15,562 nucleotides of DNA from Paracoccaceae bacterium (GCA_003561595.1 PWWF01000180.1:1-15562); one strand, 5' to 3'. Counted from the stretch's first letter, positions 1 through 7,441 are shown. Made by a program: numbers and translations. The notes: generated by a model from the sequence alone, not told the origin.

Positions 1-662
1 GCCATGGCGTTGGGCAACCAGAAATGAAACGGCACCTGCGCCGATTTGGTAAAGGCGCCGGCCAGCACGAGAATCAGGATCAGCAGATAAAAGGGCTGAT
101 CTGCCAGACTGCCCGCGGCGTTGAGTTCCGACAGTTCGAACGTGCCTTGCGTGATCCCGATCAGGATGAAGCCCGCCAGCATCGCAAGCCCGCCCGTCGC
201 CGTCAGCAACAGCGCCTGCAGCGCGTTACGGCGCGATTTCGGGTCCAGATGCAGAAAGCCGATCAGCAGATAGGAGGTAAAGGTCGTCAGCTCCCAGAAC
301 ACAAACAGCGCGATCAGATTGTCGGCCAGCACCAGCCCCAGCATCGACAGCATGAAGCTGAACAGATACAGCGCGAAGCGGTCATAATGGTGATGCCCGG
401 CCAGATATTTCGCCGCATACAGCATGACCATCGCGCCGATGCCGGTGATCAGCAGCGCGAACATCAGGCTCAGCCCGTCTATGTAGAAGGACAGGCTGAC
501 ATCCAGACTGGGGATCCAGTCCCAGACAAAGCGCACCGGCTCGCCTGCGGCCACAGGGGCCAGGAATTGCAGGAAATACAGGAACAGCAAGGCCGTCAGG
601 CCGGAGGTGCCCAGACCCGACAGGGTCTTCCAGGGGGCGTTGGGGTCCGAATTATCCGCCAT
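1..662 (-). CDS. mrpA: Mrp-type Na+/H+ antiporter subunit A, N-terminal part (runs off the left edge)
   Basis: This is the first ~220 residues of a proton-conducting membrane subunit of the MrpA/MnhA type, related to NuoL. Mrp complexes exchange monovalent cations for protons at the inner membrane. Visible hallmarks are a WIPSLDVSLSFYIDGLSLMF stretch, then LLITGIGAMV, the FVFWELTTFTSYLLIGF helix and the FTKSAQVPFHFWLPNAM motif at the window edge. These match the MrpA core of Bacillus in order and spacing. The ATG at 662 is preceded by an AAGGAG about 13 nt upstream, and an in-frame stop lies about 30 codons further up, so the start cannot move far. Compared with Bacillus MrpA the first transmembrane helix appears to be absent, because the protein begins with a polar stretch and then what aligns to helix 2. 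The rest of the mrp operon would lie to the left. MrpA rather than plain NuoL is favoured by the motif details. Confidence 0.88.
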   Translation of the reverse strand, partial: MADNSDPNAPWKTLSGLGTSGLTALLFLYFLQFLAPVAAGEPVRFVWDWIPSLDVSLSFYIDGLSLMFALLITGIGAMVMLYAAKYLAGHHHYDRFALYLFSFMLSMLGLVLADNLIALFVFWELTTFTSYLLIGFLHLDPKSRRNALQALLLTATGGLAMLAGFILIGITQGTFELSELNAAGSLADQPFYLLILILVLAGAFTKSAQVPFHFWLPNAM

Positions 663-935
663 TGTCGGGGTCGGGCTCCTTTTTCTGATACGACTGCCGT
701 GGTCTGTTGACGCGCGGTCAAAAGTTCGGCGGCTTTTTCACATCTTGTGACAGGATACACAATTCGATTCGGCAGGTTTTGGGGTAAAATCGGCCACAGC
801 GTGGCGGCAGAGTTGCAAGAACGGGCATCGCGGCGCATAACATCAGGGTGTTTGACGGGCCTGCGCGCGACGCTTCGGCCCTGCGCATGTCTTGCCTGGC
901 AGGCGGGGGTGCACCAGTTTTTCAGGATAGATGTG
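663..935. other. Divergent intergenic region between mrpA and the 131-aa gene
   Basis: This 273-bp gap must hold promoters for the minus-strand antiporter operon and the plus-strand two-gene unit. A TAAAAT at 785-790 could be a -10 box for the plus-strand unit, but no convincing -35 lies upstream. A short inverted repeat, TTGAC-N5-GTCAA, spans 707-721. A second, TTGTG-N8-CACAA, spans 745-762. Neither matches a regulator site that I can name. The plus-strand frame of the 131-aa gene stays open back to 747, but there is no reason to start it there. Confidence 0.4.
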
Positions 936-1331
936 ATGAGTGAGAAGAGTACAGAAAATGATGGCATGATCCCCGGTGCGCTGCTGGGGCCAGAGGCCGA
1001 TAAACGCCTGGAACAGATGATCTCGCATGCAAGCGCGGTGATCTGCGACAATGCACAGCCCCTGGCGGACCTGCCGAAATCGCTTGCGCGCTTTGCCCCC
1101 GATGCCCCCGCGCTCGAGGTGACGCTGGCGCTGGCCTCGGCGGCGAATGCGATCCAGTCGGTGCTGGGCACAAACGGCGATAGCGGGCGGCGCGCGCAGG
1201 GTGTCTGGCGGCAGGCAGCCATGGTCGCGGTCGAGGTGCATTACCTGACCGTCACCGGCCTTGCAGAGCCGCGCGCGGCGGATCTGCTGCGCCACTGGGC
1301 GCAGGATGGTGACGGGTCGGACCAGCCATGA
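936..1331 (+). CDS. Hypothetical protein (131 aa), translationally coupled to P1 peptidase
   Basis: I do not recognise this protein. It is a short, soluble, probably helical protein with no signal peptide or membrane segment. It has a polar, acidic N-terminus, a middle rich in Ala and Leu, and a Trp-containing C-terminal part (GVWRQAAM, then HYLTVTGL). The chosen start MSEKSTEN at 936 follows a modest AGGA about 9 nt upstream and begins a polar tail typical of a true N-terminus. The frame is open back to 747, but that extension looks like noncoding translation (many Arg and Cys). MIPGALL at 966 is an alternative start. Its stop codon overlaps the ATG of the following peptidase gene by 4 nt (ATGA), which suggests coupled translation and a shared role. 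Function unknown. Confidence 0.7.
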   Translation: MSEKSTENDGMIPGALLGPEADKRLEQMISHASAVICDNAQPLADLPKSLARFAPDAPALEVTLALASAANAIQSVLGTNGDSGRRAQGVWRQAAMVAVEVHYLTVTGLAEPRAADLLRHWAQDGDGSDQP

Positions 1332-2320
1332 CTGCGCCCCGGCCCGGCCCGCGCAACCTGATTACCGATGTTGCGGGGCTGCGCGTGGGCCATGCCCATG
1401 ACGCGGAACTGCGCAGCGGTGTGTCGGTCCTGCTGGGCGCGGGGCCGTTGCGTGCGGGTGTGCATGTGATGGGCGGCGCGCCCGGCACGCGCGAGACGGA
1501 TCTGCTGGCCCCCGACCGGCTGGTGCAAGAGGTGGACGCGCTGGTGCTGGCGGGCGGATCGGCTTTCGGTCTGGATGCCGCATCGGGGGTGATGGCGGGG
1601 CTGCGCGCGATGGGGCGCGGCTTTGCCGTGGCCGGGACAAGTGTGCCCATCGTGCCCGCCGCGATCCTGTTCGATCTGGCAAATGGCGGCAACAAGGACT
1701 GGCAGGACAGCCCCTATCCCGCGCTGGGGGGCGCCGCGCTGCGCGCTGCGGATGCGGATTTTGCGCTGGGCAGCCATGGCGCGGGGTTTGGTGCGACGAC
1801 TGCACGGCTGAAAGGGGGGATCGGCTCTGCCTCTTGGGTGCTGGGATCGGGGGTGCGGGTGGGCGCGCTGGTCGCGGTCAACCCTGTAGGGTGCGTGACC
1901 ATGGGCGCGGGGCCGGAATTCTGGGCCGCGCCCTTTGAGAATGGCGCAGAGTTCGGGGGTCTTGGCATGGGGCAGGCGGCCCCGGTGCCGGTGACGAAAC
2001 TGGCGCGCGAGGCGACGACACTGGCCATCGTGGCGACGGACGCGGCGCTGGATCAGGCGCAACTGACCCGCATGGCGGTCGCCGCCCATGACGGGATCGC
2101 GCGTGCCATCGTGCCCGCGCATACGCCTTTTGATGGCGATATCGTCTTTGCCGTTTCCACCGGCGCAGGACAGGTCGCCCCACCCGAGGGGCTGCTCGAG
2201 ATCGGCCATGCCGCCGCGACCTGCCTGTCGCGCGCCATCGCGCGCGCGGTCTATCAGGCCGACGCGCATCCCGGCGATCTGCTGCCAAGCTGGGCGTCGC
2301 TTTACGGCGGTGGCACCTGA
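1328..2320 (+). CDS. P1 family peptidase (DmpA/NylC-like N-terminal nucleophile hydrolase)
   Basis: This 330-aa protein belongs to the DmpA/BapA/NylC family (peptidase S58/P1), enzymes that cleave themselves into two chains and use the newly exposed Ser or Thr as nucleophile. Family landmarks are ITDVAGLRVGHA near residue 12, the ALVLAGGSAFGLDAASGVM block at 71-89, LKGGIGSASWVLGSG at 161-175, GALVAVNPVG at 179-188 and HTPFDGDIVFAVSTG at 265-279. Aligned by motif with NylC (cleaved Asn-Thr) and DmpA (cleaved Gly-Ser), the nucleophile here should be Thr230, in EATTLAIVATDAAL, with cleavage after Ala229. No signal peptide is seen, so it is probably cytoplasmic. Substrate is unknown; family members act on D- or beta-amino peptides or on nylon oligomers. 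The gene overlaps the upstream 131-aa gene by 4 nt and ends 3 nt before the convergent recO stop. Confidence 0.88.
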   Translation: MTAPRPGPRNLITDVAGLRVGHAHDAELRSGVSVLLGAGPLRAGVHVMGGAPGTRETDLLAPDRLVQEVDALVLAGGSAFGLDAASGVMAGLRAMGRGFAVAGTSVPIVPAAILFDLANGGNKDWQDSPYPALGGAALRAADADFALGSHGAGFGATTARLKGGIGSASWVLGSGVRVGALVAVNPVGCVTMGAGPEFWAAPFENGAEFGGLGMGQAAPVPVTKLAREATTLAIVATDAALDQAQLTRMAVAAHDGIARAIVPAHTPFDGDIVFAVSTGAGQVAPPEGLLEIGHAAATCLSRAIARAVYQADAHPGDLLPSWASLYGGGT

Positions 2321-2323
2321 GCC

Positions 2324-3034
2324 CTACGCCAGCGCGTCGATCAGGCGCGCGCGCGCTTCGGGCAGGGGGCGGCCGATGGCATGGGCCAACCGGTGGTGCA
2401 GGAAATACCCGCTCAGATCCAGCGCCTGCACCAGTTCGGCCTTGTCCATCGCGCCATTGCGCAACAGGCCCTGCGGCAGGGGCAGCAGCCGCGCGGCATA
2501 ATCGCCCGCACCGTCGCGCGTGACTGCGCGCCCGCTGCGCGGGCTGACATAGGCCAGCCCGTCCTGTGCGCCCGTGACCGCGCATTGGCTCAGGTCCAGC
2601 CCGAAACCCGTCGCCTCCAGCAAATGCAACTCCCACAGCGCGTAACTCGGCAGCCAGCCCGGCTGTCCCAGCCCGTCCATCAGCGCGCAGGTCGCGGTAT
2701 AGAGATCCGGCATCGGCTGGCGCTCTGCCAGCGCGAAACGGCACAGCGCGCAGGCCGCGCCAAGCGCCAGCAGCGCCAGCCGCTCGCCCATGACAGCGGC
2801 GGCGCGGGCGCGCGTCAACTCGACCGTCATGCTGCCCAGATGTGCCTCCAGCCGCGCGCGCCATGCCACGTCAAGCTGCGCGCCCGCTTGCAGCACAGGG
2901 GTCATCCGCCGCCCCGCGCCCCCGCGCACGACACCCGCATGACGCCCGTGCAGCGCGGTGAATACCTCGATGATGGCGCTGGTTTCGCCATGGGGCCGGG
3001 CGGCCAGCAGGATCCCTTCATCGCGCCATTCCAT
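2324..3034 (-). CDS. recO: DNA repair protein RecO
   Basis: The 236-aa product starts [19 protein letters not shown], the conserved beginning of alphaproteobacterial RecO with its N-terminal OB fold. The middle is helical, and [20 protein letters not shown] is the usual RecO signature near the C-terminal third. RecO works with RecR to load RecA onto SSB-coated single-stranded DNA in recombinational gap repair. The frame is open upstream to 3241, but the ATG at 3034 matches the family N-terminus, and an AAGG lies about 10 nt before it. Length is normal for the family. It is convergent with the peptidase gene, with a 3-nt gap, and divergent from the membrane protein gene at 3129. No terminator fits between recO and the peptidase gene. 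Confidence 0.93.
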   Translation of the reverse strand: MEWRDEGILLAARPHGETSAIIEVFTALHGRHAGVVRGGAGRRMTPVLQAGAQLDVAWRARLEAHLGSMTVELTRARAAAVMGERLALLALGAACALCRFALAERQPMPDLYTATCALMDGLGQPGWLPSYALWELHLLEATGFGLDLSQCAVTGAQDGLAYVSPRSGRAVTRDGAGDYAARLLPLPQGLLRNGAMDKAELVQALDLSGYFLHHRLAHAIGRPLPEARARLIDALA

Positions 3035-3128
3035 GGCGCGCAGCCTTGCCGCGATGCTGCCCCGACGGCAAGTGTTTTCGCGCGGCCCGCCGGGCCATAC
3101 TCTGTCCCGGCGAATCGAGGGGACGCAG

Positions 3129-3752
3129 ATGGAGCACAAGTATCGCATCACCGCCGGGCTGATCGGCGCGCTCGGGGCGCTGGCGCTGGGGGCGCAGGTC
3201 TGGATGAACCTCACACGCGACGGGTTGGGCGCGGGCGTCACGCTCTGGGGGCTTGCGGCCTATTTCACCATCCTGACCAATGCGCTGATGGCTGCCAGCA
3301 TGCTGGCCATCGCGGTCACCGGTCGCCGCCTGTGCTTTGGCTGGATGAGCATGCTGACCATGTCGATGATCGTGGTGGGGCTGGTCTATCACGCCTTGCT
3401 CGCGCATCTCTATCACTTCACCGGGCTGAACTGGTGGACGGATCAGGCGTTTCACACGATCCTGCCCGCGCTGATGCTGTGGTTCTGGCTGATGGAGTCC
3501 ACGCGCCACCCCCCGCGCGAGGGGCAGCCGCTGCTGTGGTTGATCTGGCCTGCGGGCTATGCCGTCTATGCGCTGGCGCGCGGGGTGGTGACCGGCTGGT
3601 ACCCTTATCCGTTTCTGGATGTGGGTGCGCTGGGCGCGGGGGCTGTCGCGATCAACCTTGCCGGGATGGTGGCAGGCTTTGCCGCGCTGGGCTTTGTGCT
3701 GCGGGCCATCGGCCAGCGCATGCCGCTGCGTGATCAGCTTGAGGCGAGGTAA
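3129..3752 (+). CDS. Pr6Pr family integral membrane protein
   Basis: The 207-aa protein is almost entirely hydrophobic, with six predicted transmembrane helices at roughly residues 5-26, 37-60, 71-95, 108-127, 138-158 and 168-195. The spacing and the motifs FTILTN in helix 2, [12 protein letters not shown] in helix 4 and [10 protein letters not shown] after helix 5 match the Pr6Pr (FAR-17a/AIG1-like) membrane family. Its biochemical role in bacteria is not established. The ATG at 3129 is chosen because GAGGGG lies about 8 nt upstream. The frame extends back to 2958, but that part overlaps recO and is not hydrophobic. The 3' end overlaps the 3' end of the convergent glk by 19 nt. Confidence 0.8.
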   Translation: MEHKYRITAGLIGALGALALGAQVWMNLTRDGLGAGVTLWGLAAYFTILTNALMAASMLAIAVTGRRLCFGWMSMLTMSMIVVGLVYHALLAHLYHFTGLNWWTDQAFHTILPALMLWFWLMESTRHPPREGQPLLWLIWPAGYAVYALARGVVTGWYPYPFLDVGALGAGAVAINLAGMVAGFAALGFVLRAIGQRMPLRDQLEAR

Positions 3753-4684
3753 CTCGCGCAGCCGCTGAGGGCTGCGAAATCATCCTCGACCAGCGCGACG
3801 GGAAAACGCGCGACAAGATCGGAAAAGCGGCCCATATCGCAAAAGGCCTCGTCAAAGCCGAAGCGCTCGAACCACGGCACCATGGCGCGCGCGACACCGC
3901 CGATGAAATAGATCCCGTCAAAGGGCAGGGTGATCAGCGCCAGATCCGCCGTGACCTGCGCCAGAAGGCGGACATAATGCCGCCCCGTTGCACGGGCGAG
4001 CGCGTCGCCCTCTTCCATCGCGGCGATGATCTCGGCAGCCGCGCGGGCCTGCGATGTCCCGGCCTCTTGCGCGTGAAAGGCATAGAGCCGTTCCAGCCCG
4101 GACCCCGCCAGCACATCCTCGACCGAGGCGATACCCCGCCGCGCGATCAGCCAGTCGGCCAGCCGGTAATCCAGCGCCTCGCGCAGGGGCAGGTGGATAT
4201 GGCCCGCTTCGGCCGGGGGGACCAGATAGCCCTGCGCCAGCGGATAGACTGGTGCGGCATTGACCCCTGTGCCCAGCCCGATCACCAGTTTTGTGCCGCC
4301 TTCATGCGCCGCGGGGCGGATGCGGCGCAGATGCGTGTCGGGCAGGTGGGGCAGGGCATGGCCCTGCGCCTGCAGATCGTTCAGCAGCGCGACATGGTTC
4401 AACCCGCAGGCTTCGGCGAGCGCCCCGGCCTGGAACCGCCAGCCGAGATTCGTCATCTCGGCCTGATCCCCCTGCACCGGGCCTGCCAGCGCGACCGCGC
4501 CGCGAGCGGGGCGGTTCTGGTGCCGCGACAGATAGGTGTCGAGGATCGCCTCCAGCCCCGGATGATCGGCATTGCGAAACCGCTCGGTCGTGCCCGCCAC
4601 CAGATGCCGCCCACGCGCGAGTGCCACGCGCGTGTTCGTGCCGCCGATATCGGCCACAAGGGCCAGGGTGTCACCGTCTGCCAT
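3734..4684 (-). CDS. glk: Glucokinase
   Basis: This 316-aa protein is a hexokinase-fold glucokinase of the E. coli Glk type (about 321 aa), which phosphorylates glucose with ATP in the cytoplasm. The phosphate-binding loop ADIGGTNTR is at residues 11-19. LLNDLQAQGHA at 100-110 carries the expected catalytic Asp103. The glycine-rich VIGLGTGVNAA is at 134-144, PPAEAGHIHLP at 156-166 contains the sugar-binding Glu-His pair, and FIGGVA sits near the C-terminus. It lies 81 nt downstream of aglR on the same strand, so it may share the aglR transcript or use a promoter in the short gap. The context fits phosphorylation of glucose released by AglA. Only a weak GGA precedes the ATG. Confidence 0.95.
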   Translation of the reverse strand: MADGDTLALVADIGGTNTRVALARGRHLVAGTTERFRNADHPGLEAILDTYLSRHQNRPARGAVALAGPVQGDQAEMTNLGWRFQAGALAEACGLNHVALLNDLQAQGHALPHLPDTHLRRIRPAAHEGGTKLVIGLGTGVNAAPVYPLAQGYLVPPAEAGHIHLPLREALDYRLADWLIARRGIASVEDVLAGSGLERLYAFHAQEAGTSQARAAAEIIAAMEEGDALARATGRHYVRLLAQVTADLALITLPFDGIYFIGGVARAMVPWFERFGFDEAFCDMGRFSDLVARFPVALVEDDFAALSGCASYLASS

Positions 4685-4743
4685 GATCCGTGCCCGCGTT
4701 TGCGCTACCGTTTCAATTGCGCGACTGATAGGCCCCGCACCCC

Positions 4744-4758
4744 CCGCTTTGCAAGCGG
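4744..4758 (-). other. Small hairpin between aglR and glk
   Basis: CCGCTT and AAGCGG form a 6-bp perfect stem with a 3-nt loop, just 7 nt past the aglR stop codon on the minus strand. No T tract follows in that direction (the next bases are a G run), so it is not a standard intrinsic terminator. It may slow polymerase or protect the aglR 3' end within an aglR-glk transcript. A small stem like this can arise by chance. Confidence 0.3.
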
Positions 4759-4765
4759 CAATCGA

Positions 4766-5803
4766 TCAGCTCCGCACCGGTGCGGGCCCGGTCGAGGCGC
4801 CCAGCACCAGCGATGTCTCCATCAATTCGGTCAGCGGTCCGGATTCGGGCGATGCGACCAGTTTCAGCAGCATCTGCGCTGCGCGCTTGCCCGCTTCGCG
4901 CACCGACGACCGCGTGGCCGTGAACATCGGCACATCGCCGTCATTGGGCAGATAGGACAATTCGTCATCATGCGTGATGATCGAGATGTCGCGCCCCGGC
5001 GTCACGCCCAGATCGCTCAGGCCGCGCCGCAGCCCGTATGCCACGATCATGGATGACGCCAGATAGGCAGTCGGGGGGTCGGGCAACTGGATCAGTTCCT
5101 GCGCAGTGCGGTAGCCATAGGGCTCGGTCATCTCGGCATGGCGCATCAGGACCGGGTCGGGGGGGATGCCCGCAGCCTCCAGCGCCTGCAGATACCCGTT
5201 GCGGCGGCGCACGGCGAAATCCATGTCGGACATTCCGTTGACCAGCGCGATGCGCCGATGCCCGAAATCGCACAGGAACTGCGTGGCACGGTGGAACGAA
5301 CGCTGGTTGTTGATATCGATCCATGAATAGGGCGCGTTCACGCTGCTGGTCCGGCCATGGACAAGAAAGGGCACACCCAGTTTCGACAACAACTCGACCC
5401 GGCTGTCATGCGTGCGCGGGCCATGCACCATCACCCCATCGACCGTTCCGCGTGCCACCAGATCGCGATAGGCCTGCGATTCATCCGCGTCATCCACGAT
5501 CCGCAGCACCATCTCGAACCCGCTATGGGAATAGACCTCGCCCGCACCGGCAATGAAATCGGCAAAGACCGGGTTGACGATTTCATGACTGGTGGACACC
5601 GGAATGACATGCGCGATGGCCTGCGCGCGTCCTGTGGCAAGGCTTTTGGCGCGGGTATTTGGGTGGTAATTTGCCCGGATCGCTGCTTCCTTGACGCGTT
5701 TTCGGGTGGCGGCGCTGACCTCTGGAAAGCCGTTCAGCGCCCGGCTGACTGTCGTCGGCGACAGCCCCAGCGAGGCAGCAAGTTGTTTCAGCGTAACGCC
5801 CAT
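4766..5803 (-). CDS. aglR: LacI-family regulator of alpha-glucoside utilisation (AglR-like)
   Basis: The 345-aa product has a complete LacI/GalR architecture. The N-terminal helix-turn-helix is MGVTLKQLAASLGLSPTTVS followed by RALNGFPEVS, and the hinge ends around LATGRAQAI. A periplasmic-binding-protein-like effector domain fills the rest, with the usual NPVFADFIAGAGE, VDGVMVHGP and ISIITHDDE stretches. LacI regulators bind palindromic operators and respond to a sugar effector. Position decides the specific assignment: it is divergent from aglEFGAK and followed by glk, as for AglR in related alphaproteobacteria. A palindromic candidate operator lies at 5976-5991. The ATG at 5803 gives the canonical LacI N-terminus, although no good Shine-Dalgarno sequence precedes it. 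The effector and the sign of control are inferred, most likely repression relieved by an alpha-glucoside or its product. Confidence 0.88.
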   Translation of the reverse strand: MGVTLKQLAASLGLSPTTVSRALNGFPEVSAATRKRVKEAAIRANYHPNTRAKSLATGRAQAIAHVIPVSTSHEIVNPVFADFIAGAGEVYSHSGFEMVLRIVDDADESQAYRDLVARGTVDGVMVHGPRTHDSRVELLSKLGVPFLVHGRTSSVNAPYSWIDINNQRSFHRATQFLCDFGHRRIALVNGMSDMDFAVRRRNGYLQALEAAGIPPDPVLMRHAEMTEPYGYRTAQELIQLPDPPTAYLASSMIVAYGLRRGLSDLGVTPGRDISIITHDDELSYLPNDGDVPMFTATRSSVREAGKRAAQMLLKLVASPESGPLTELMETSLVLGASTGPAPVRS

Positions 5804-5939
5804 GTTTTGTTCAAACCGTATTGGATTGATGCGTCAGTATGCAAAAGTTTTCACCAGAGGGAAGGGAAAAACCGAATTCCGCAACTTTCTGCGCCTGCAA
5901 AAAGACCAAGATAATTCAGCGGCTTTGCGAGAAACAGGA

Positions 5940-5968
5940 TTGACAGGTGTCCCGGCATCCTCCACGTT
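5940..5968 (+). promoter_or_regulatory. Candidate promoter of the aglEFGAK operon
   Basis: A perfect consensus -35 box TTGACA at 5940-5945 is followed, 17 nt later, by CACGTT at 5963-5968, a poor -10. Weak -10 boxes are common in this group. Transcription would begin near 5975, at the left edge of the palindromic operator candidate, a sensible layout for LacI-type repression. No promoter for aglR on the opposite strand was convincing. Confidence 0.42.
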
Positions 5969-5975
5969 GCGCGTA

Positions 5976-5991
5976 TCCAAAGCGGTTTGGA
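5976..5991. promoter_or_regulatory. Candidate AglR operator (LacI-type palindrome)
   Basis: TCCAAAGCGGTTTGGA is a 16-bp near-perfect palindrome with a central CpG; only the two positions flanking that CpG break the symmetry. This is the general form of LacI-family operators. It lies between aglR and aglE, at the predicted start of aglE transcription. Ownership by AglR is inferred from position. Confidence 0.5.
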
Positions 5992-6015
5992 ATATCCGAT
6001 TCCACACTGCTGGGA

Positions 6016-6027
6016 TGCTGATCAGCA
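6016..6027. repeat. Perfect 12-bp palindrome in the aglE leader
   Basis: TGCTGATCAGCA is perfectly self-complementary and lies 50 nt upstream of the aglE start codon. It could be a second regulator site or a small leader hairpin. It differs from the LacI-type palindrome at 5976-5991, so it would be a different site if real. A further 8-bp palindrome, TGTGCACA, is at 6041-6048. Confidence 0.3.
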
Positions 6028-6064
6028 CGAGCAAAAAATTTGTGCACATCAAACAGTCAACCGT

Positions 6065-6070
6065 GGGAGG
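6065..6070 (+). promoter_or_regulatory. Ribosome binding site fixing the aglE start
   Basis: GGGAGG sits 6 nt before the ATG at 6077 and directly abuts another in-frame ATG at 6071. The spacing excludes the 6071 codon and supports 6077, which also gives a clean signal peptide. Confidence 0.75.
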
Positions 6071-6076
6071 ATGACA

Positions 6077-7429
6077 ATGAAATCCAAGCTTTATGCAGGT
6101 GTGGCCACACTTGCCCTGGTCTCGGGTGGTGCCATGGCGCAGGACCTGGTTATCGAGCCGGGCACCGATGGCTTCAACTGGGAGAGTTTCGAGGCATTTG
6201 CGGACGCGCATGATTTCTCTGGCGAGGAGCTGACCATCACCGGCCCCTGGACGGGCGAGGACGGGCGCATGGTCAACAATGTCATGGCCTATTTCGCTGA
6301 AGCCACGGGCGCGACAGTTGAATATTCCGGCTCCGACAGCTTCGAGCAGGACATCGTGATCGCAATCCAGGCCGGATCGGCCCCGAACCTTGCCGTGTTC
6401 CCGCAGCCGGGGCTGGCGGCTGATATGGCCGCGCGTGGTGCGCTGGCGCCGCTGGGTCAGGACACGGCTGATTGGATGGTGGAAAACTACGCCGCCGGGC
6501 AGTCCTGGGTCGATCTGGGCAGCTTTGCCGGTGAAGATGGCGAAGAAGAGATGTTCGGCTTTTTCTACAAGGTCGATGTGAAATCGCTGGTCTGGTACAG
6601 CCCCGACAACTTCCTCGACATGGGCTATGAGATCCCCGAAAGCATGGAAGAGCTGCTGGATCTGTCGCAGATGATCGTGGACGATGGCGGCACGCCATGG
6701 TGCATCGGTCTGGGATCCGGGGCCGCGACGGGCTGGCCTGCGACCGACTGGGTCGAGGATATCATGCTGCGCCTGCACGAGCCTGAGCTTTACGATCAGT
6801 GGATCACCAACGAGCTGCCCTTCAACGCGCCCGAAGTCGTTGAGGCGATCGAAACCTTCGGCACCTTCGTGCGCTCTGAGGGCTGGGCCGCAGGTGGTCC
6901 CGAGGCATCGGCAACCACCGATTTCCGCGACAGCCCGGCAGGTCTGTTCCAGTTCCCGCCCGATTGCTACATGCACAAGCAGGCGTCCTTCATCCCGACA
7001 TTCTTCCCCGACGGGTCGGAATACGGCGTGGATTATGACTTCTTCTACTTCCCGTCCTTTGACGAGAAGGATCTGGGCGATCCGGTCATGGGTGCTGGCA
7101 CGCAATTCGCCATCACCAATGACAGCGACGCCGCGCGCGGCCTGATCGAGTTCTTCAAGACCCCGATCGCCCATGAGGTCTGGATGGCGCAATCGGGTTT
7201 CCTGACGCCGCATACCGGGGTCAATCTTGACACCTTCTCGTCGGATGCCTTCCGCGCCATGAACGAGATCCTGCTCGATGCCACGACCTTCCGCTTTGAC
7301 GCATCCGACGTGATGCCGGGCGAGATCGGGGCCGGGGCGTTCTGGACCGGCATGGTCGATTTCACGACCGAAGGTGACGCGCAAGCCGTTGCCGACGCGA
7401 TCCAGGCGCGCTGGGACGCGATGCGCTGA
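6077..7429 (+). CDS. aglE: Alpha-glucoside ABC transporter, periplasmic substrate-binding protein
   Basis: The 450-aa protein begins with a signal peptide: Lys2 and Lys4, a hydrophobic core, then GGAMA before QDLVIE, with predicted cleavage after Ala21. The mature part is an extracellular solute-binding protein of the maltose/alpha-glucoside cluster, with an early ITGPWTGEDGRMV segment and many aromatic residues expected in a sugar cleft (for example FGFFYKVDVKSLVWYSPDNF). It would capture alpha-glucosides such as sucrose, maltose or trehalose in the periplasm and deliver them to AglF/AglG. It is the first gene of the operon and is followed by a 129-nt gap carrying a strong hairpin, a common arrangement where the binding protein is made in excess over the permease. 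Assignment to AglE rests on protein type and on the operon order E-F-G-A-K. Confidence 0.93.
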   Translation: MKSKLYAGVATLALVSGGAMAQDLVIEPGTDGFNWESFEAFADAHDFSGEELTITGPWTGEDGRMVNNVMAYFAEATGATVEYSGSDSFEQDIVIAIQAGSAPNLAVFPQPGLAADMAARGALAPLGQDTADWMVENYAAGQSWVDLGSFAGEDGEEEMFGFFYKVDVKSLVWYSPDNFLDMGYEIPESMEELLDLSQMIVDDGGTPWCIGLGSGAATGWPATDWVEDIMLRLHEPELYDQWITNELPFNAPEVVEAIETFGTFVRSEGWAAGGPEASATTDFRDSPAGLFQFPPDCYMHKQASFIPTFFPDGSEYGVDYDFFYFPSFDEKDLGDPVMGAGTQFAITNDSDAARGLIEFFKTPIAHEVWMAQSGFLTPHTGVNLDTFSSDAFRAMNEILLDATTFRFDASDVMPGEIGAGAFWTGMVDFTTEGDAQAVADAIQARWDAMR

Positions 7430-7441
7430 GGCGCCACAAAT

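Noticed and set aside
707..762. Two short inverted repeats (TTGAC-N5-GTCAA and TTGTG-N8-CACAA) upstream of mrpA
   Set aside because: Five-base arms are expected by chance at this length, and neither matches the FNR, CRP or other regulator forms that I checked. Mentioned only as contents of the gap.
747..935. N-terminal extension of the 131-aa protein back to 747
   Set aside because: The added residues look like noncoding translation, there is no ribosome site at 747, and the polar MSEKSTEN at 936 makes a better start.
596..1295. Long minus-strand open frames opposite the 131-aa gene
   Set aside because: Arg-, Pro- and His-rich composition typical of antisense frames in high-GC DNA, and they overlap a better supported gene and promoter region.
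3084..3096. GGCCCG-C-CGGGCC palindrome between recO and the membrane protein gene
   Set aside because: The loop is too short for a hairpin, the sequence is pure GC in a GC-rich genome, and there is no terminator or operator context.
5840..5853. Possible second AglR operator with AAAAGTTTT core near aglR
   Set aside because: Symmetry breaks at several positions, there is no central CpG, and it does not resemble the palindrome at 5976-5991.
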